From positions 1-64,000 of the forward strand of contig CAMDEM010000009.1 in NCBI GenBank assembly GCA_945896675.1: a stretch of DNA of 64,000 nucleotides, read 5' to 3'. The first letter of the stretch is position 1. Each line of letters starts with the position of its first letter. Origin of the DNA: Cyanobium sp. NIES-981 (GTDB taxonomy: Bacteria > Cyanobacteriota > Cyanobacteriia > PCC-6307 > Cyanobiaceae). Shown here in pieces: positions 52,280 to 61,926 of this stretch. A program made the translations under genes and the position numbers. The notes beneath the pieces are model-generated. The model saw only the letters and a program-made list of their open reading frames with translations. It had not been told where the DNA came from and searched no databases.

Positions 52280-53227
52280 ATGCGCATTCCCGCCCGCTTC
52301 ACCGCCGTTGCCGTTGGCCTGTCGCTGGCCCTACTGCCTGCTCTTCCTGCCCTGAATCCAACGGCCCTCAGCGCCGTTGGCCTTATTCCGGCTCAGGCAG
52401 AGGTGCAAAAACCCGTGCTGCGCATCGGTGCTATCCCGGATCAAAACCCTGAAAAACTGAATCGGCTCTACGGGCTCGTCGCCAATGAGCTCTCCCAGCA
52501 ACTTGGGGTCACCGTCAAATATGTGCCCGTCACCGACTACTCCGCTGCGGTGAGTGCCTTCCGCACCGGCAATTTGGATGTGGTTTGGTTTGGTGGCCTC
52601 ACCGGCGTGCAGGCCACCCTGCTCAAACCTGGGGCGCGCATGATTGCCCAACGGGATATCGATGCCCAGTTTTATTCGGTGTTCATCGCCAACACCGCCA
52701 GTGGCCTCAAGCCAATCCGGAATGTGAAGGGGCTGAGCGAACTCAAGGGCAAGCGCTTCACCTTCGGATCGGAAAGCTCCACCTCGGGGCGCCTCATGCC
52801 CCAATACTTTCTCAGCCAAGCGGGCGTGAAATTGAGTGATTTTGCAGGCGGAGCACCGGGGTTCAGCGGCAGCCACGACGCCACCATTGCCCTGGTCCAA
52901 AGCGGGGCCTATCAAGCAGGCGCCGTAAATGAACAGGTTTGGAAATCCAACCTCCGCAACGGCAAGGTCAACAGAGCCAAGGTCCAAGTGATTTGGCGCA
53001 CCAGCCCTTACCCCGATTACCTGTGGCTAGCCCAGCCCAACCTGGATCAAAGCTTTGGCAAAGGGTTCACCACCAAGCTCGCCAAGGCCATCATCAGCTG
53101 GCGGGCAAGTGATCCCGAGCAAAAGCAAATCCTGACCTTGTTTGGGGCCCAACAGTTCACCAAGGTCAACGGGGCTGAGTACAAGCAGATTGAGCAGGTG
53201 GGCCGGCAGATCGGCAAAATCCGCTGA
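52280..53227 (+). CDS. PhnD-like ABC transporter substrate-binding protein (phosphonate/selenate-type)
   Basis: Signal peptide; [51 protein letters not shown]. Confidence 0.88.
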   Translation: MRIPARFTAVAVGLSLALLPALPALNPTALSAVGLIPAQAEVQKPVLRIGAIPDQNPEKLNRLYGLVANELSQQLGVTVKYVPVTDYSAAVSAFRTGNLDVVWFGGLTGVQATLLKPGARMIAQRDIDAQFYSVFIANTASGLKPIRNVKGLSELKGKRFTFGSESSTSGRLMPQYFLSQAGVKLSDFAGGAPGFSGSHDATIALVQSGAYQAGAVNEQVWKSNLRNGKVNRAKVQVIWRTSPYPDYLWLAQPNLDQSFGKGFTTKLAKAIISWRASDPEQKQILTLFGAQQFTKVNGAEYKQIEQVGRQIGKIR

Positions 53228-53249
53228 TCGGTTCCCGCAAGACCTAATC

Positions 53250-53295
53250 CAGAACCAAGACCAAGGCCAAGATCATGGGGTTGGTCTTGGTTCTG
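53250..53295. repeat. Perfect 15-bp inverted repeat between convergent genes (possible bidirectional terminator or rearrangement scar)
   Basis: CAGAACCAAGACCAA (53250-53264), 16-nt spacer, TTGGTCTTGGTTCTG (53281-53295). Confidence 0.85.
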
Positions 53296-54724
53296 CCCCC
53301 GTAAGGCCCAGTCTTCGAACCAGGGGCCTGGCCAGCAGCCCCTGGATCACGAGATCCACAAAGATCACGATAAAAACCACCGCGGCCAAGTTTTGAGCCA
53401 ATGTCTCTGCAATGGCAGGGCTCACACCTCGCAATTCCGGTACTTCCAAAACCAGGCTCATGGACAGGGCCAGGGGCACCGCCGCCCGGACACCACAGAA
53501 GGAAATAGCTAGCAGAGCCCCGCGATTCATCTGGCTCGAGCGATGGATGATCAGTACGGCCAAAGGACGCACCACAAACAACAGAATCAGCCCTGTAGCA
53601 AAACCAAGGGGCAATATTCCGACCATCCGCTCAGGGTGAACCAAAAAGGCCAACAACAACAAGATTGTGTATTCAGCCAAGGTGTTAAACGGCAGCAAAA
53701 CTTTCTGCAAAGCCTCGTGGTTAACCCATGAATCTTGATAACGCCAGTTACTCATTACGAGGCCACAAACAAACACCGCTACGATCCCTCCACCTCCAAA
53801 CGTATTGCCCAAGCCGTAGGAGACAAAAGCTACGGATATGGCCAGAACCAGTAACTGGGAATGCTCGCGCAGCACTCGATCGATCAACAGGCTGGCGCCA
53901 AGTCCCACCAGGATTCCCGCCAAAACCCCAGCAAACAGGTGTTTCAGCAAATTCAGCAACTCCTCAACAACAACTCCCGAGCCATAGGTGGCATGAAGAT
54001 GCCCATGGCCGCCATGGGCCTGGCCCTGAAAAAAGGCCGAGATAAAACCAAAGCAAAGAATGGCAGCCAAATTGGTGAGGGCAGCTTCGAACTGCAACAC
54101 GTCGCTGACATCCCGGGGTAGCCAACGCCGCAAGGGCTGCAGGAGGTCTTCGGTGGCAGAGCCATCGGTGGCCATCAAACAAGCTGCGGCAAGCAAGCCC
54201 GCACCCCAGGGCATTCGCTGCTGCCAGCCAAGGACCAAAAGATCGCCCCCTGGCGAACCCAGCCACACCAGCCAAGAGCCAAGGGAGATGAGGCTCACCA
54301 CCACTCCCAGAGTGGAGAGCAATAGGGCGAAGCTGAGGTGAATCCGGAAGCGGCGAAGGTCCGTTTTAAGGCCTGAATAGAACAAAAGCAGGGCCAAGCT
54401 CATCACATGCAGGGTTTCGACCTGGGCATGGTCAAGCGCCAAAAAATCACCATCGTTGAAGTTCACCAACATGCCCACCACCAGGACCGTTAAGGCGGCA
54501 GGCACCCCCAACCGGGTGGCCCAGCGATCTGCCGCCAATGCCAGGAGATAAAGAAGACCAAGAAAGAGGAAAAATCCCCTAGGCAAAATTGTTCCGGGGG
54601 AATGATTCAAATCCGCTCCTAGGCCCGTAGCGGCCAAAGGCAGGGGATGGGCGGCCCCGTAGGCCATCCAGTGGGCAAGGGTTTGGGTGGAGAAAAGGCA
54701 GGATGGAACGGAACCCAGATCCAT
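53273..54724 (-). CDS. Cation:proton antiporter (CPA1/NhaP-like)
   Basis: 12-TM-type antiporter sequence; LALLLFYSGLKTDLRRF, ATDGSATEDLLQPL; start may be the internal Met at 54670. Confidence 0.88.
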   Translation of the reverse strand: MDLGSVPSCLFSTQTLAHWMAYGAAHPLPLAATGLGADLNHSPGTILPRGFFLFLGLLYLLALAADRWATRLGVPAALTVLVVGMLVNFNDGDFLALDHAQVETLHVMSLALLLFYSGLKTDLRRFRIHLSFALLLSTLGVVVSLISLGSWLVWLGSPGGDLLVLGWQQRMPWGAGLLAAACLMATDGSATEDLLQPLRRWLPRDVSDVLQFEAALTNLAAILCFGFISAFFQGQAHGGHGHLHATYGSGVVVEELLNLLKHLFAGVLAGILVGLGASLLIDRVLREHSQLLVLAISVAFVSYGLGNTFGGGGIVAVFVCGLVMSNWRYQDSWVNHEALQKVLLPFNTLAEYTILLLLAFLVHPERMVGILPLGFATGLILLFVVRPLAVLIIHRSSQMNRGALLAISFCGVRAAVPLALSMSLVLEVPELRGVSPAIAETLAQNLAAVVFIVIFVDLVIQGLLARPLVRRLGLTGAEPRPTP

Positions 54725-54757
54725 ACCCGCAAGCTGCCCGTGATCAGTCAGAGGTTA

Positions 54758-55537
54758 ATGGCTGATAACCCAGGTGCCCCAAGCGATGGGGGCCCAGGCC
54801 CTGCCCTGCTTGAACTGCAGGGCATCACCCTGGCCGGTCGAGGCCAACAGCGCCTCGAAGCCATCAAGCTCAGCATTGCGCCCGGGGAACGGGTTGCCCT
54901 GATTGGGGCCAGCGGGGCGGGGAAAAGCAGCCTGCTGGCGGTGGCCAATGGATTGATCAAACCCAATGGGGGCACCGTGCTCTGGCAGGGGGCGCCTCCA
55001 GCCAAAAGCCGGCGCCAACGCCGCCGTCAACAGGCCCGCATTGGCACCCTCTGGCAAGACCTGCGCCTGATCGAAGAACTCACCGTGCAGCAAAACCTCA
55101 ATGGGGCTCGCTTGGCCCAATGGGGATGGCCCAAAGCCCTGCTCAACCTGCTGCTGCCGCTCGAGACTGGGCGTTGCGCAGCTGCCCTGGAAAAGCTTGA
55201 CCTGGATCAGGCCCTGCTGGATCGGCCCGTTGCGTCCCTCTCCGGTGGCCAACGCCAGCGCGTAGCCATCGCCCGGCTCCTGCGCCAGGAGCCCCTGCTC
55301 GTGCTGGCGGATGAGCCCCTGGCCAGCCTCGACCCCAGGCTCGCCGAAGAACTCCTAGCCCTCTTATTGGATTTCACCAGGGCACCTCGGGCCCTGGTGA
55401 TGAGCTTGCACCGGCCGGATCTCCTGGGCGGGTTTGATCGCGTGGTGGGCCTGAGGGCTGGACGGGTGATGTTCGATCAACCGGTGGATCAACTCGCCAA
55501 AGACCAGCTGACGGCGCTCTATGCCAGCAGCCTTTGA
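54758..55537 (+). CDS. ABC transporter ATP-binding protein (PhnC-like)
   Basis: GASGAGKSSLL, LSGGQRQRVAIARLL, LADEPLASLD; start ATG 54758. Confidence 0.9.
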   Translation: MADNPGAPSDGGPGPALLELQGITLAGRGQQRLEAIKLSIAPGERVALIGASGAGKSSLLAVANGLIKPNGGTVLWQGAPPAKSRRQRRRQQARIGTLWQDLRLIEELTVQQNLNGARLAQWGWPKALLNLLLPLETGRCAAALEKLDLDQALLDRPVASLSGGQRQRVAIARLLRQEPLLVLADEPLASLDPRLAEELLALLLDFTRAPRALVMSLHRPDLLGGFDRVVGLRAGRVMFDQPVDQLAKDQLTALYASSL

Positions 55538-57135
55538 GGAGCATCTCCCTACGTCCGGCAGCGCCGCTCTGGGTGTTGATGCCAGCCCTGGTGCTGATTC
55601 CGGTGCTGCTGGTTTTGCCCCAGCTGATCCATGGCGGTGGCTGGGAGCTCGTCGGCCAATTCGCCATGGCCGCCGTACAGCCCTCCCTTGATCCGGTGGT
55701 GATCCAGTCGGTGATCAGCGGGCTCGGCACCACCGTGTCGATGGCCCTCCTCGGCTGGGCGGGAAGCATGGTGCTCGGGGTGGGCTTGGGCATTGCCAGC
55801 TCCCGCACGGTCTGGCGGGCGGTGCTCGGCCATGGGGCACCCGCGGAACTAATCCGCAAACTGCTCGCCATCCCCCGCTCGATCCATGAGCTGCTCTGGG
55901 GGTTACTGCTGCTCCAACTGGTGGGCCTCGAACCCGTGGTGGCCGTGGTGGCCATTGCCATCCCCTTCGGTGCCCTGGTGGCCAGGGTTGTCAGTGACCT
56001 GATCGACGCCTTGCCCACGGGCAACCTCAACGCCCTGCGCGCGGCTGGAGCACCAGCGGGGCCGGCCCTGGTCACGGCCCTGGGGCCGCCGCTGTTGCCC
56101 CAACTACTGAGCTACAGCAGCTACCGGCTCGAGTGTGCACTGCGCAGTGCCACCCTGCTGGGCGTCTTTGGCCTGGGCGGCCTGGGCACCGAACTGAGGC
56201 TCACCCTGCAATCGCTCAACTTCAAGGAACTCTGGAGCGGCCTTTGGGTGCTGCTGGCCGCCATGGTGCTGCTCGAAACCCTGCTGGGCTGGCTTCGCCA
56301 CCGGTGGTCGATGCCGAATCGCTTCACCAAAAAAGCAATGGTGAGTGGCCGGCAAGGCCAAGAACTGGTGGCCCTTGGGGCGGCGTTAATACCCCTTCTT
56401 GTATGGATCGCCCAGGGCCAACAGATCGATCCAGGGGCCTTGCTGCACTGGCAGCCCCTGCCGCCCATCGGGCCGCCGCACTGGGCCGAATTGGCGGGCT
56501 TGAACTGGCCATCGCTGGTGGGCAACACCATCGTGCTCACGGGCCTCGCTGCGGCTCTCGCCGTGGGGGGTGCTCCCCTATTGCTGCTCTTGGTGGCGGC
56601 CTGGCCCCTGGGCAAACTCCTCGTGCGCGGGATCTGGTTGCTCGCCAGGCTCTGGCCACCGCCCCTGACAGCCCTGTTGCTGTTGTTTGTGCTCAAACCA
56701 GGCGTGCCAACCGCTGCCCTTGCCCTGGGGTTCCACAACCTCGGCATCCTGGGCCGCTTGTTGCTGGAGTGCGCCGAAACGGCCGACAGGGCACCTGAAC
56801 AGGCCCTGATCAGTGGGGGGACAGGTCCCAGCATTGCCCTGCTGTATGGACGCTTTAGCTCTCTGGCGCGCCCCTACCTGGCCTACGGGGCCTACCGGGC
56901 CGACGTGATCCTGCGGGAATCTGTGGTGGTGGGTCTGGTGGGGGCCACGGGCCTCGGCAGCCAACTCCTTGAGGCCCTCAGCTCCTTTGCTTGGGACCAA
57001 CTGCTTGCCCTGGTTGCCGTCTATGCCGCGCTGACCCTGCTGGGAGAAGATCTCAGCGACCGTGCTCGCCACCAACTCCTCGAAACCGCCCATGGTGATG
57101 ACCAATCCCAAGAAGTTGGTGGTGCTTGGCGATAG
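55534..57135 (+). CDS. ABC transporter permease with two fused PhnE-like domains
   Basis: Two tandem MetI-like membrane regions (…IRKLLAIPRSIHELLWGLLLLQ…; …YRADVILRESVVVGLVGATGLG…). Confidence 0.85.
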   Translation: MRSISLRPAAPLWVLMPALVLIPVLLVLPQLIHGGGWELVGQFAMAAVQPSLDPVVIQSVISGLGTTVSMALLGWAGSMVLGVGLGIASSRTVWRAVLGHGAPAELIRKLLAIPRSIHELLWGLLLLQLVGLEPVVAVVAIAIPFGALVARVVSDLIDALPTGNLNALRAAGAPAGPALVTALGPPLLPQLLSYSSYRLECALRSATLLGVFGLGGLGTELRLTLQSLNFKELWSGLWVLLAAMVLLETLLGWLRHRWSMPNRFTKKAMVSGRQGQELVALGAALIPLLVWIAQGQQIDPGALLHWQPLPPIGPPHWAELAGLNWPSLVGNTIVLTGLAAALAVGGAPLLLLLVAAWPLGKLLVRGIWLLARLWPPPLTALLLLFVLKPGVPTAALALGFHNLGILGRLLLECAETADRAPEQALISGGTGPSIALLYGRFSSLARPYLAYGAYRADVILRESVVVGLVGATGLGSQLLEALSSFAWDQLLALVAVYAALTLLGEDLSDRARHQLLETAHGDDQSQEVGGAWR

Positions 57136-57772
57136 CGGCGTGCAGGGCTGGGGGGATCCCCTCGAGGGGGGCTGGTGTGAACGGCTGAGACGCGACTGGA
57201 TGGGGCGATCCAACGGCCCAGTTTTGTACAACCTGGGCGTGCGGGGTGATGGCTTGGAACGCCTGGCGGCCCGCCTGGTGGATGAGGTGGGCCGCCGCGG
57301 AGAACTAAGGCGTCAGAGCCCCCAGGGAATCCTGATCGGCATCGGCCACAACGATGCGGCCCGGGTGGGGCGGGCCGATGGTCGGCAGCAACTGGACCCC
57401 GAGGGCTTTCTCTTTGGTTTAAAGCGGCTGCTCGCCACGGCCAAGGCCCTGGCCCCGGTCCATGTCTTGGGACTGGCGCCGGTGGATGAAGCCGCCATGC
57501 CCTATGCCGAGGTTCTTTGGTATCAACTCGACGACATCCGCCGCTACGAGGCCCTGCTGGAGGAAGCCTGCCTCGACGCCGATGTGCCGTTTTTGCCCCT
57601 GCTCGATGGGCTACTGGCGAATCCCAACTGGCGGCAGTGGCTCTGTGGGGATGGGCTGCATCTCAACACCGAAGGGCATCGCCAGGTGTACGAACGCATC
57701 AGCCACTGGCCTGCCCTTCTGCAATGGGCCGATCAGGGTCCAGCCGCCGCTGCGAATCACCCAAACAGGTGA
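57092..57772 (+). CDS. SGNH/GDSL-type hydrolase
   Basis: VVLGDSGVQGWGDP, GIGHNDAARVG, DGLHLNTEGH motifs. Confidence 0.88.
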   Translation: MVMTNPKKLVVLGDSGVQGWGDPLEGGWCERLRRDWMGRSNGPVLYNLGVRGDGLERLAARLVDEVGRRGELRRQSPQGILIGIGHNDAARVGRADGRQQLDPEGFLFGLKRLLATAKALAPVHVLGLAPVDEAAMPYAEVLWYQLDDIRRYEALLEEACLDADVPFLPLLDGLLANPNWRQWLCGDGLHLNTEGHRQVYERISHWPALLQWADQGPAAAANHPNR

Positions 57773-57860
57773 GGGGCATTCCTCCCCCTGGGGGACGCCA
57801 CAACCCGGGCGAACAAAGAACGTAGATGCCCCCTACCGGCGTCTTCATCGTCCAGGCTCC

Positions 57861-58703
57861 ATGGCCCTATCCACCCCCACCAAGTCCCAACGTCGCTCAC
57901 GCAACAAGCAATGGCTCCAAGCCTTGGCCCAGGCCAACCAATCCAAACAGGCTGAGCTCAGCCTCCACTGGCGCAATGCCCTGGTCAGCGAAAATTTGGC
58001 CCTCGTGCGCCAGGTTGCTAACCGCCTCAGCAAGCAAACAGGCCAACCCTTTGACGAGCTGGTTTCGGCGGGAAGCATGGGGCTGATTCGGGCCGTGGAG
58101 GCCTTCGACCTCCAACGGGATTGCCGCCTAAGCAGTTTTGCGGTGCCTTACATCCGCGGTGCGATCTTGCACGACCAGCGGGACAACGGCCAACCGCTCA
58201 AAACCCCCAGGCGACTGCGCGAACTACACCAGCGGGCACGACGGCTGGAGGAACAACGGCGGCGCCAGGGCGCAGCAGCCCTGGGTACCGCCGAACTTGC
58301 AGGCGCCTTGAACTGCCGGATTGAGCAGCTGGAAGAAGCCAACCGCGTGCAGCGGGCCCTGAAAGTGCTGAGCCTCGATGCCCCTTTTCCTGGGAGCCAT
58401 CAAACCTGGGGGGAAAGCCCATGCCTGGTGGATCAGATTGCCGATCCAGAAACCAGCGAGGGCCTCAACCATCCCAGCGAAGACCCAACCGAGGGCCCCG
58501 CCCAGGCGCAGCGGAGCTGGCTGGAGTGCCAGTTGAAGGCCCTACCGGGCCTGGATCGCGCCCTACTCCAAGGCCACTGGATTCTTGAACGCAGCTGGAA
58601 AGAACTTGGTTTTCAGTTACGGATCGGTCCCAAACAAGCCCAAGCCCGCGCTGAAGCCGCCCTCGACCAGCTACGCCACAACCTGCGACGGGAGGCCCAG
58701 TAG
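57861..58703 (+). CDS. Sigma-70 family alternative RNA polymerase sigma factor (group 3-like)
   Basis: Region 2-like ENLALVRQVANRL...DELVSAGSMGLIRAVEAFD...SFAVPYIRGAILHDQRD; start ATG 57861. Confidence 0.88.
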   Translation: MALSTPTKSQRRSRNKQWLQALAQANQSKQAELSLHWRNALVSENLALVRQVANRLSKQTGQPFDELVSAGSMGLIRAVEAFDLQRDCRLSSFAVPYIRGAILHDQRDNGQPLKTPRRLRELHQRARRLEEQRRRQGAAALGTAELAGALNCRIEQLEEANRVQRALKVLSLDAPFPGSHQTWGESPCLVDQIADPETSEGLNHPSEDPTEGPAQAQRSWLECQLKALPGLDRALLQGHWILERSWKELGFQLRIGPKQAQARAEAALDQLRHNLRREAQ

Positions 58704-59429
58704 CAGGAAGCAGGCCATGGCGATGAGGGCCGCAATCGTGGTTTGCAGGCCATTCACCAGTTCATTGGTGAGCCAGCTGAAGCGGTGTTGGCAGGTTGCC
58801 CCAATCACGCTTTCAATCAGGGTTGCCAGCAAGCCCACCACGGTCACGAGGATCCACCCCATCGCCGTTGGCAGCAGCCCCAACAGGGCTATCAGCGAGG
58901 CCATCAGGGCACTGCCCACAAGGCTGGCGGCAGTGCCCTCCAGGCTGATGGCCCCCTCCGTACCGGGGGGGACCGCTCGAAAGGTGGTGATCAACAGGGT
59001 GTGGCGGCCCCAGCGCTTGCCGATTTCACTGCCGAAGGTGTCCCCCAACTTGGCGGCAAAACTGGCAGCAAAACCCACCAGCAACACGGGGGTGGCCTGG
59101 GGGGGGAGGAGTTGGGTTGCCAGGGCCAACACCGCACCGGTGGCCGCCGAACCCCAGACATTTTCGGGGCCCCGCCGGCCACCCCTCGCTTCTGCCACAC
59201 CCCGGGCCTGTTTGCTGCGAAAGCCCAGCTTGGTGACCATCGAACCCAGGGCCAAATAGGCCACCACGGCCAACCAGCCCCTGGGGCCCAAGCTGCCCCA
59301 AAGGAGGGTGCCGAGGATGCCGGCATGCACCCAGCCCGCCTTGGTCAGCAGGGGCAGTCGCTGGGCCAGGGCAATCAAAAGCCCATTGATCAACAGGGCA
59401 TAGAACCAGCTCACCAGGACGGCAATCAA
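58671..59429 (-). CDS. DUF92 / TIGR00297 family membrane protein (VTE6-like)
   Basis: LTKAGWVHAGILGTLLWG, KLGDTFGSEIGKRWG, GAISLEGTAASLVGS motifs. Confidence 0.88.
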   Translation of the reverse strand: MIAVLVSWFYALLINGLLIALAQRLPLLTKAGWVHAGILGTLLWGSLGPRGWLAVVAYLALGSMVTKLGFRSKQARGVAEARGGRRGPENVWGSAATGAVLALATQLLPPQATPVLLVGFAASFAAKLGDTFGSEIGKRWGRHTLLITTFRAVPPGTEGAISLEGTAASLVGSALMASLIALLGLLPTAMGWILVTVVGLLATLIESVIGATCQHRFSWLTNELVNGLQTTIAALIAMACFLLLGLPSQVVA

Positions 59430-59521
59430 CGCAGGGACCTCGCTTCTGTTGCACAGATCTAAGCCAGGCCGCTGAAGTGGCCAACCGCCATCGATAATCG
59501 ACTCAAGACGTTGCTGCCGTC

Positions 59522-59953
59522 ATGGTGTTTAACCGCAAGGAAGTTTTCCGCCACGATTTCGGCAGCGAAGGCGCCGAACCGGCCACGATTGCGATCAGGC
59601 CAGCCACTGAGAAAGCTTCAGCAATCAAAGCCTCTGCCACCGAAGCTTCAGCACGCAAGACTGCAGCAGTCTTGCCTGGTGATTCCTTCCAGTTCCAAGC
59701 GCCCAAGGCAGGCGGAGCTTCCCCCGAAGCCAAACAAGCTGGCAGCAGCGAAGCCCCCGTCAGCACCCTCACCACGACGGAAGCCATCGCCGCCGAACTG
59801 CGGGCTGCCCAAGAAGCCATGCCAGCGCCGATTAACGCCACCTTCGCTCCCGACTGCCTCAATCCCGTCAACGCAGTCCCCACGGCCCGCCGCCGCGCCG
59901 GCGCGAACCTCGCGGGCTTTAAGACCATGGGCAAAGACATGCTCAAGAGCTGA
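59522..59953 (+). CDS. Conserved hypothetical, Ala-rich linker
   Basis: Ordered N-terminus MVFNRKEVFRHDFG and conserved-looking C-terminus; Ala/Ser/Lys-rich middle. Confidence 0.65.
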   Translation: MVFNRKEVFRHDFGSEGAEPATIAIRPATEKASAIKASATEASARKTAAVLPGDSFQFQAPKAGGASPEAKQAGSSEAPVSTLTTTEAIAAELRAAQEAMPAPINATFAPDCLNPVNAVPTARRRAGANLAGFKTMGKDMLKS

Positions 59954-59987
59954 TATCCAAAGCTGATAGCTGGGTGTACAGCGGCCC

Positions 59988-60725
59988 CTACAAGCCCGCC
60001 CGCCAATGGCTGAGCAGGGCCGCAGCTGCTACCGCTGCAGTGGAACTGCGCAGAATCGTGGGCCCCAGGCTGACCGGAATCCAGCCCTGGGAGATGGCCA
60101 GTTCTTCTTCGGCGGGGCTCCAGCCCCCTTCTGGGCCGATCGCCATCACGGCGCCTTGAGCAGAAAGGCTTGCCTGCTCCAGCACCGCCTCGAGCAAGGG
60201 AAGACCTTCGCGCCGCGTCGTCGCTAGCAGACCCAGACCCAAGGGCGGTTGGCCCAAGCAGGCCTGGGCTGGCTGCAAGGCCGCAAGTTCAGGAGACCAC
60301 AACCGCTCACACTGCTCCACCGCCTCCCGCAGGATCAGTTGGCAGCGCTCGCTGTTGAACGGGCCTGGAACACTGCGCTCAGCCTTGAGGGGCGTGAGGC
60401 GATCAAAGCCCAATTCACAGGCCATGCGCAGCACCAACTCCCCATCGCGCTTGGGCAAGGCCACCGCCAATTCCAGGGGCAGCAAAGGCCTGGCTTCCGC
60501 CAGCAGGGGCCCATCCACCGGTTGATCCAGGACCGCCCGGGTGCCGCCCGCAAGGGTGGCGCTCCAGAGATGGCCCGCCCCATCAACCAGGGAAAAACGG
60601 TCGCCCTCGCGCAGCCGCAACACCCGGCGCAGGTAGTGCAATTCCTCGGCCACGAGCGGCAGCTCAGGGCCCTCGCCCACCAGGCGGTGGGGGGGGATCA
60701 ATAGGCGGCGCAGTTCTCGGACCAC
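59988..60725 (-). CDS. rsmE: 16S rRNA (uracil1498-N3)-methyltransferase
   Basis: HYLRRVLRLREGD, AMACELGFDRLTPLKAERS, AIGPEGGWSPAEEELA. Confidence 0.92.
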   Translation of the reverse strand: MVRELRRLLIPPHRLVGEGPELPLVAEELHYLRRVLRLREGDRFSLVDGAGHLWSATLAGGTRAVLDQPVDGPLLAEARPLLPLELAVALPKRDGELVLRMACELGFDRLTPLKAERSVPGPFNSERCQLILREAVEQCERLWSPELAALQPAQACLGQPPLGLGLLATTRREGLPLLEAVLEQASLSAQGAVMAIGPEGGWSPAEEELAISQGWIPVSLGPTILRSSTAAVAAAALLSHWRAGL

Positions 60726-60752
60726 TGGCTACTGGGGGAGGGGCCGATCGCG

Positions 60753-61196
60753 CTAGTCGTCGAACACCGACTCGGGTTGCTCCTCAATCGGCCAGTCCTC
60801 GTTGAGCCCCCCGATCAAGAGCTCCTCAATCTCCACCACATCATGGTTGAGCTGGCGCAGGGCATTGATCAAGACATCGAGGGCGAAGCCATCACTGGTG
60901 CCCAGGTCGAGCCAGCAGCGGGCCCAGTTCTCCTGGTATTCCATCGGACCCATGTTGTGCATCAAGGCGGGCATGGCCGCCTGGGCGTCTTCGCTGTCGT
61001 AGGCCATCCAGCTGAGCTCGGCGCCCTCCTCGTGCACCTGCAACGCCTCAGCGTTGAAGGCGCCGCATTTACCCAGGAAAAACCAGCTATCCAAGGCCGT
61101 TTCCACGTAGCCCCGTTCACCGCCGCCGGGGGGATTGGCAAAGCGCAACCAGATCCAGCAATTGAAAGGGTCAAATTCGCGGAAACGCACCTCCAT
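60753..61196 (-). CDS. DUF3531 family protein
   Basis: MEVRFREFDPFNCWIWLRFANPP...WFFLGKCGAFNAEALQ; start ATG 61196. Confidence 0.85.
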   Translation of the reverse strand: MEVRFREFDPFNCWIWLRFANPPGGGERGYVETALDSWFFLGKCGAFNAEALQVHEEGAELSWMAYDSEDAQAAMPALMHNMGPMEYQENWARCWLDLGTSDGFALDVLINALRQLNHDVVEIEELLIGGLNEDWPIEEQPESVFDD

Positions 61197-61269
61197 GACT
61201 CGGACCAAAACAACAACGATCCCCCTATCAAACACGCCAGGCCCCCAACACACCAGGCATGCTTGGCAG

Positions 61270-61911
61270 ATGCTTGAGCTGCGCGACGTCTCGTACCAAA
61301 GCGCAACCGCCGCTTCACCGGTGCTGCGCCAGATCAATCTGCAACTAGCCCTCGGAACGCCCGCCCTGGTGGCAGGTCCCAGTGGCTGCGGCAAAACCAC
61401 CTTGCTCGAGGTGATGAGTGGTCTGGCGGAGCCCAAGACCGGCTCGATCACCTGGGATGGCGAAGGGCTCAACGGTCGCCAACGGCGCTGGCTGTGCGGC
61501 CTGGTCTTTCAGTTTCCCGAGCGCCATTTCCTAGGGCTCAGCGTGGGCCAGGAACTGAAATTGGGCCAGCGGCGCCTCAGTGCCGACAACGCCGAAGCCG
61601 TGCTTGCCCTGGTGGGCCTGGGGGGCCTCTCCCTCCAGCATGCACCGGAACAGCTCAGTGGCGGCCAACAACGCCGGCTGGCCCTAGCGGTGCAATTACT
61701 ACGCAACCCCAAGGTGCTGCTCCTCGATGAACCCACGGCAGGCCTCGACTGGAGCGTGCGCCGCGAGATCCTTGATCTTCTAGCAGTGCTCTCGAAGGAC
61801 CGAATGTTGTTGGTGGTCACCCACGAACCGGAGCTGTTCGTTGGGGTGATCGCCCAGGGATGGCGCATGCACGACGGCATGCTCGCCCCCCTCGAGCTGC
61901 CAGGGCCCTGA
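61270..61911 (+). CDS. ABC transporter ATP-binding protein
   Basis: GPSGCGKTTLLEVMSGL, LSGGQQRRLALAVQLL, LLLDEPTAGLD. Confidence 0.9.
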   Translation: MLELRDVSYQSATAASPVLRQINLQLALGTPALVAGPSGCGKTTLLEVMSGLAEPKTGSITWDGEGLNGRQRRWLCGLVFQFPERHFLGLSVGQELKLGQRRLSADNAEAVLALVGLGGLSLQHAPEQLSGGQQRRLALAVQLLRNPKVLLLDEPTAGLDWSVRREILDLLAVLSKDRMLLVVTHEPELFVGVIAQGWRMHDGMLAPLELPGP

Positions 61912-61926
61912 AGAGCGATTCGTACG

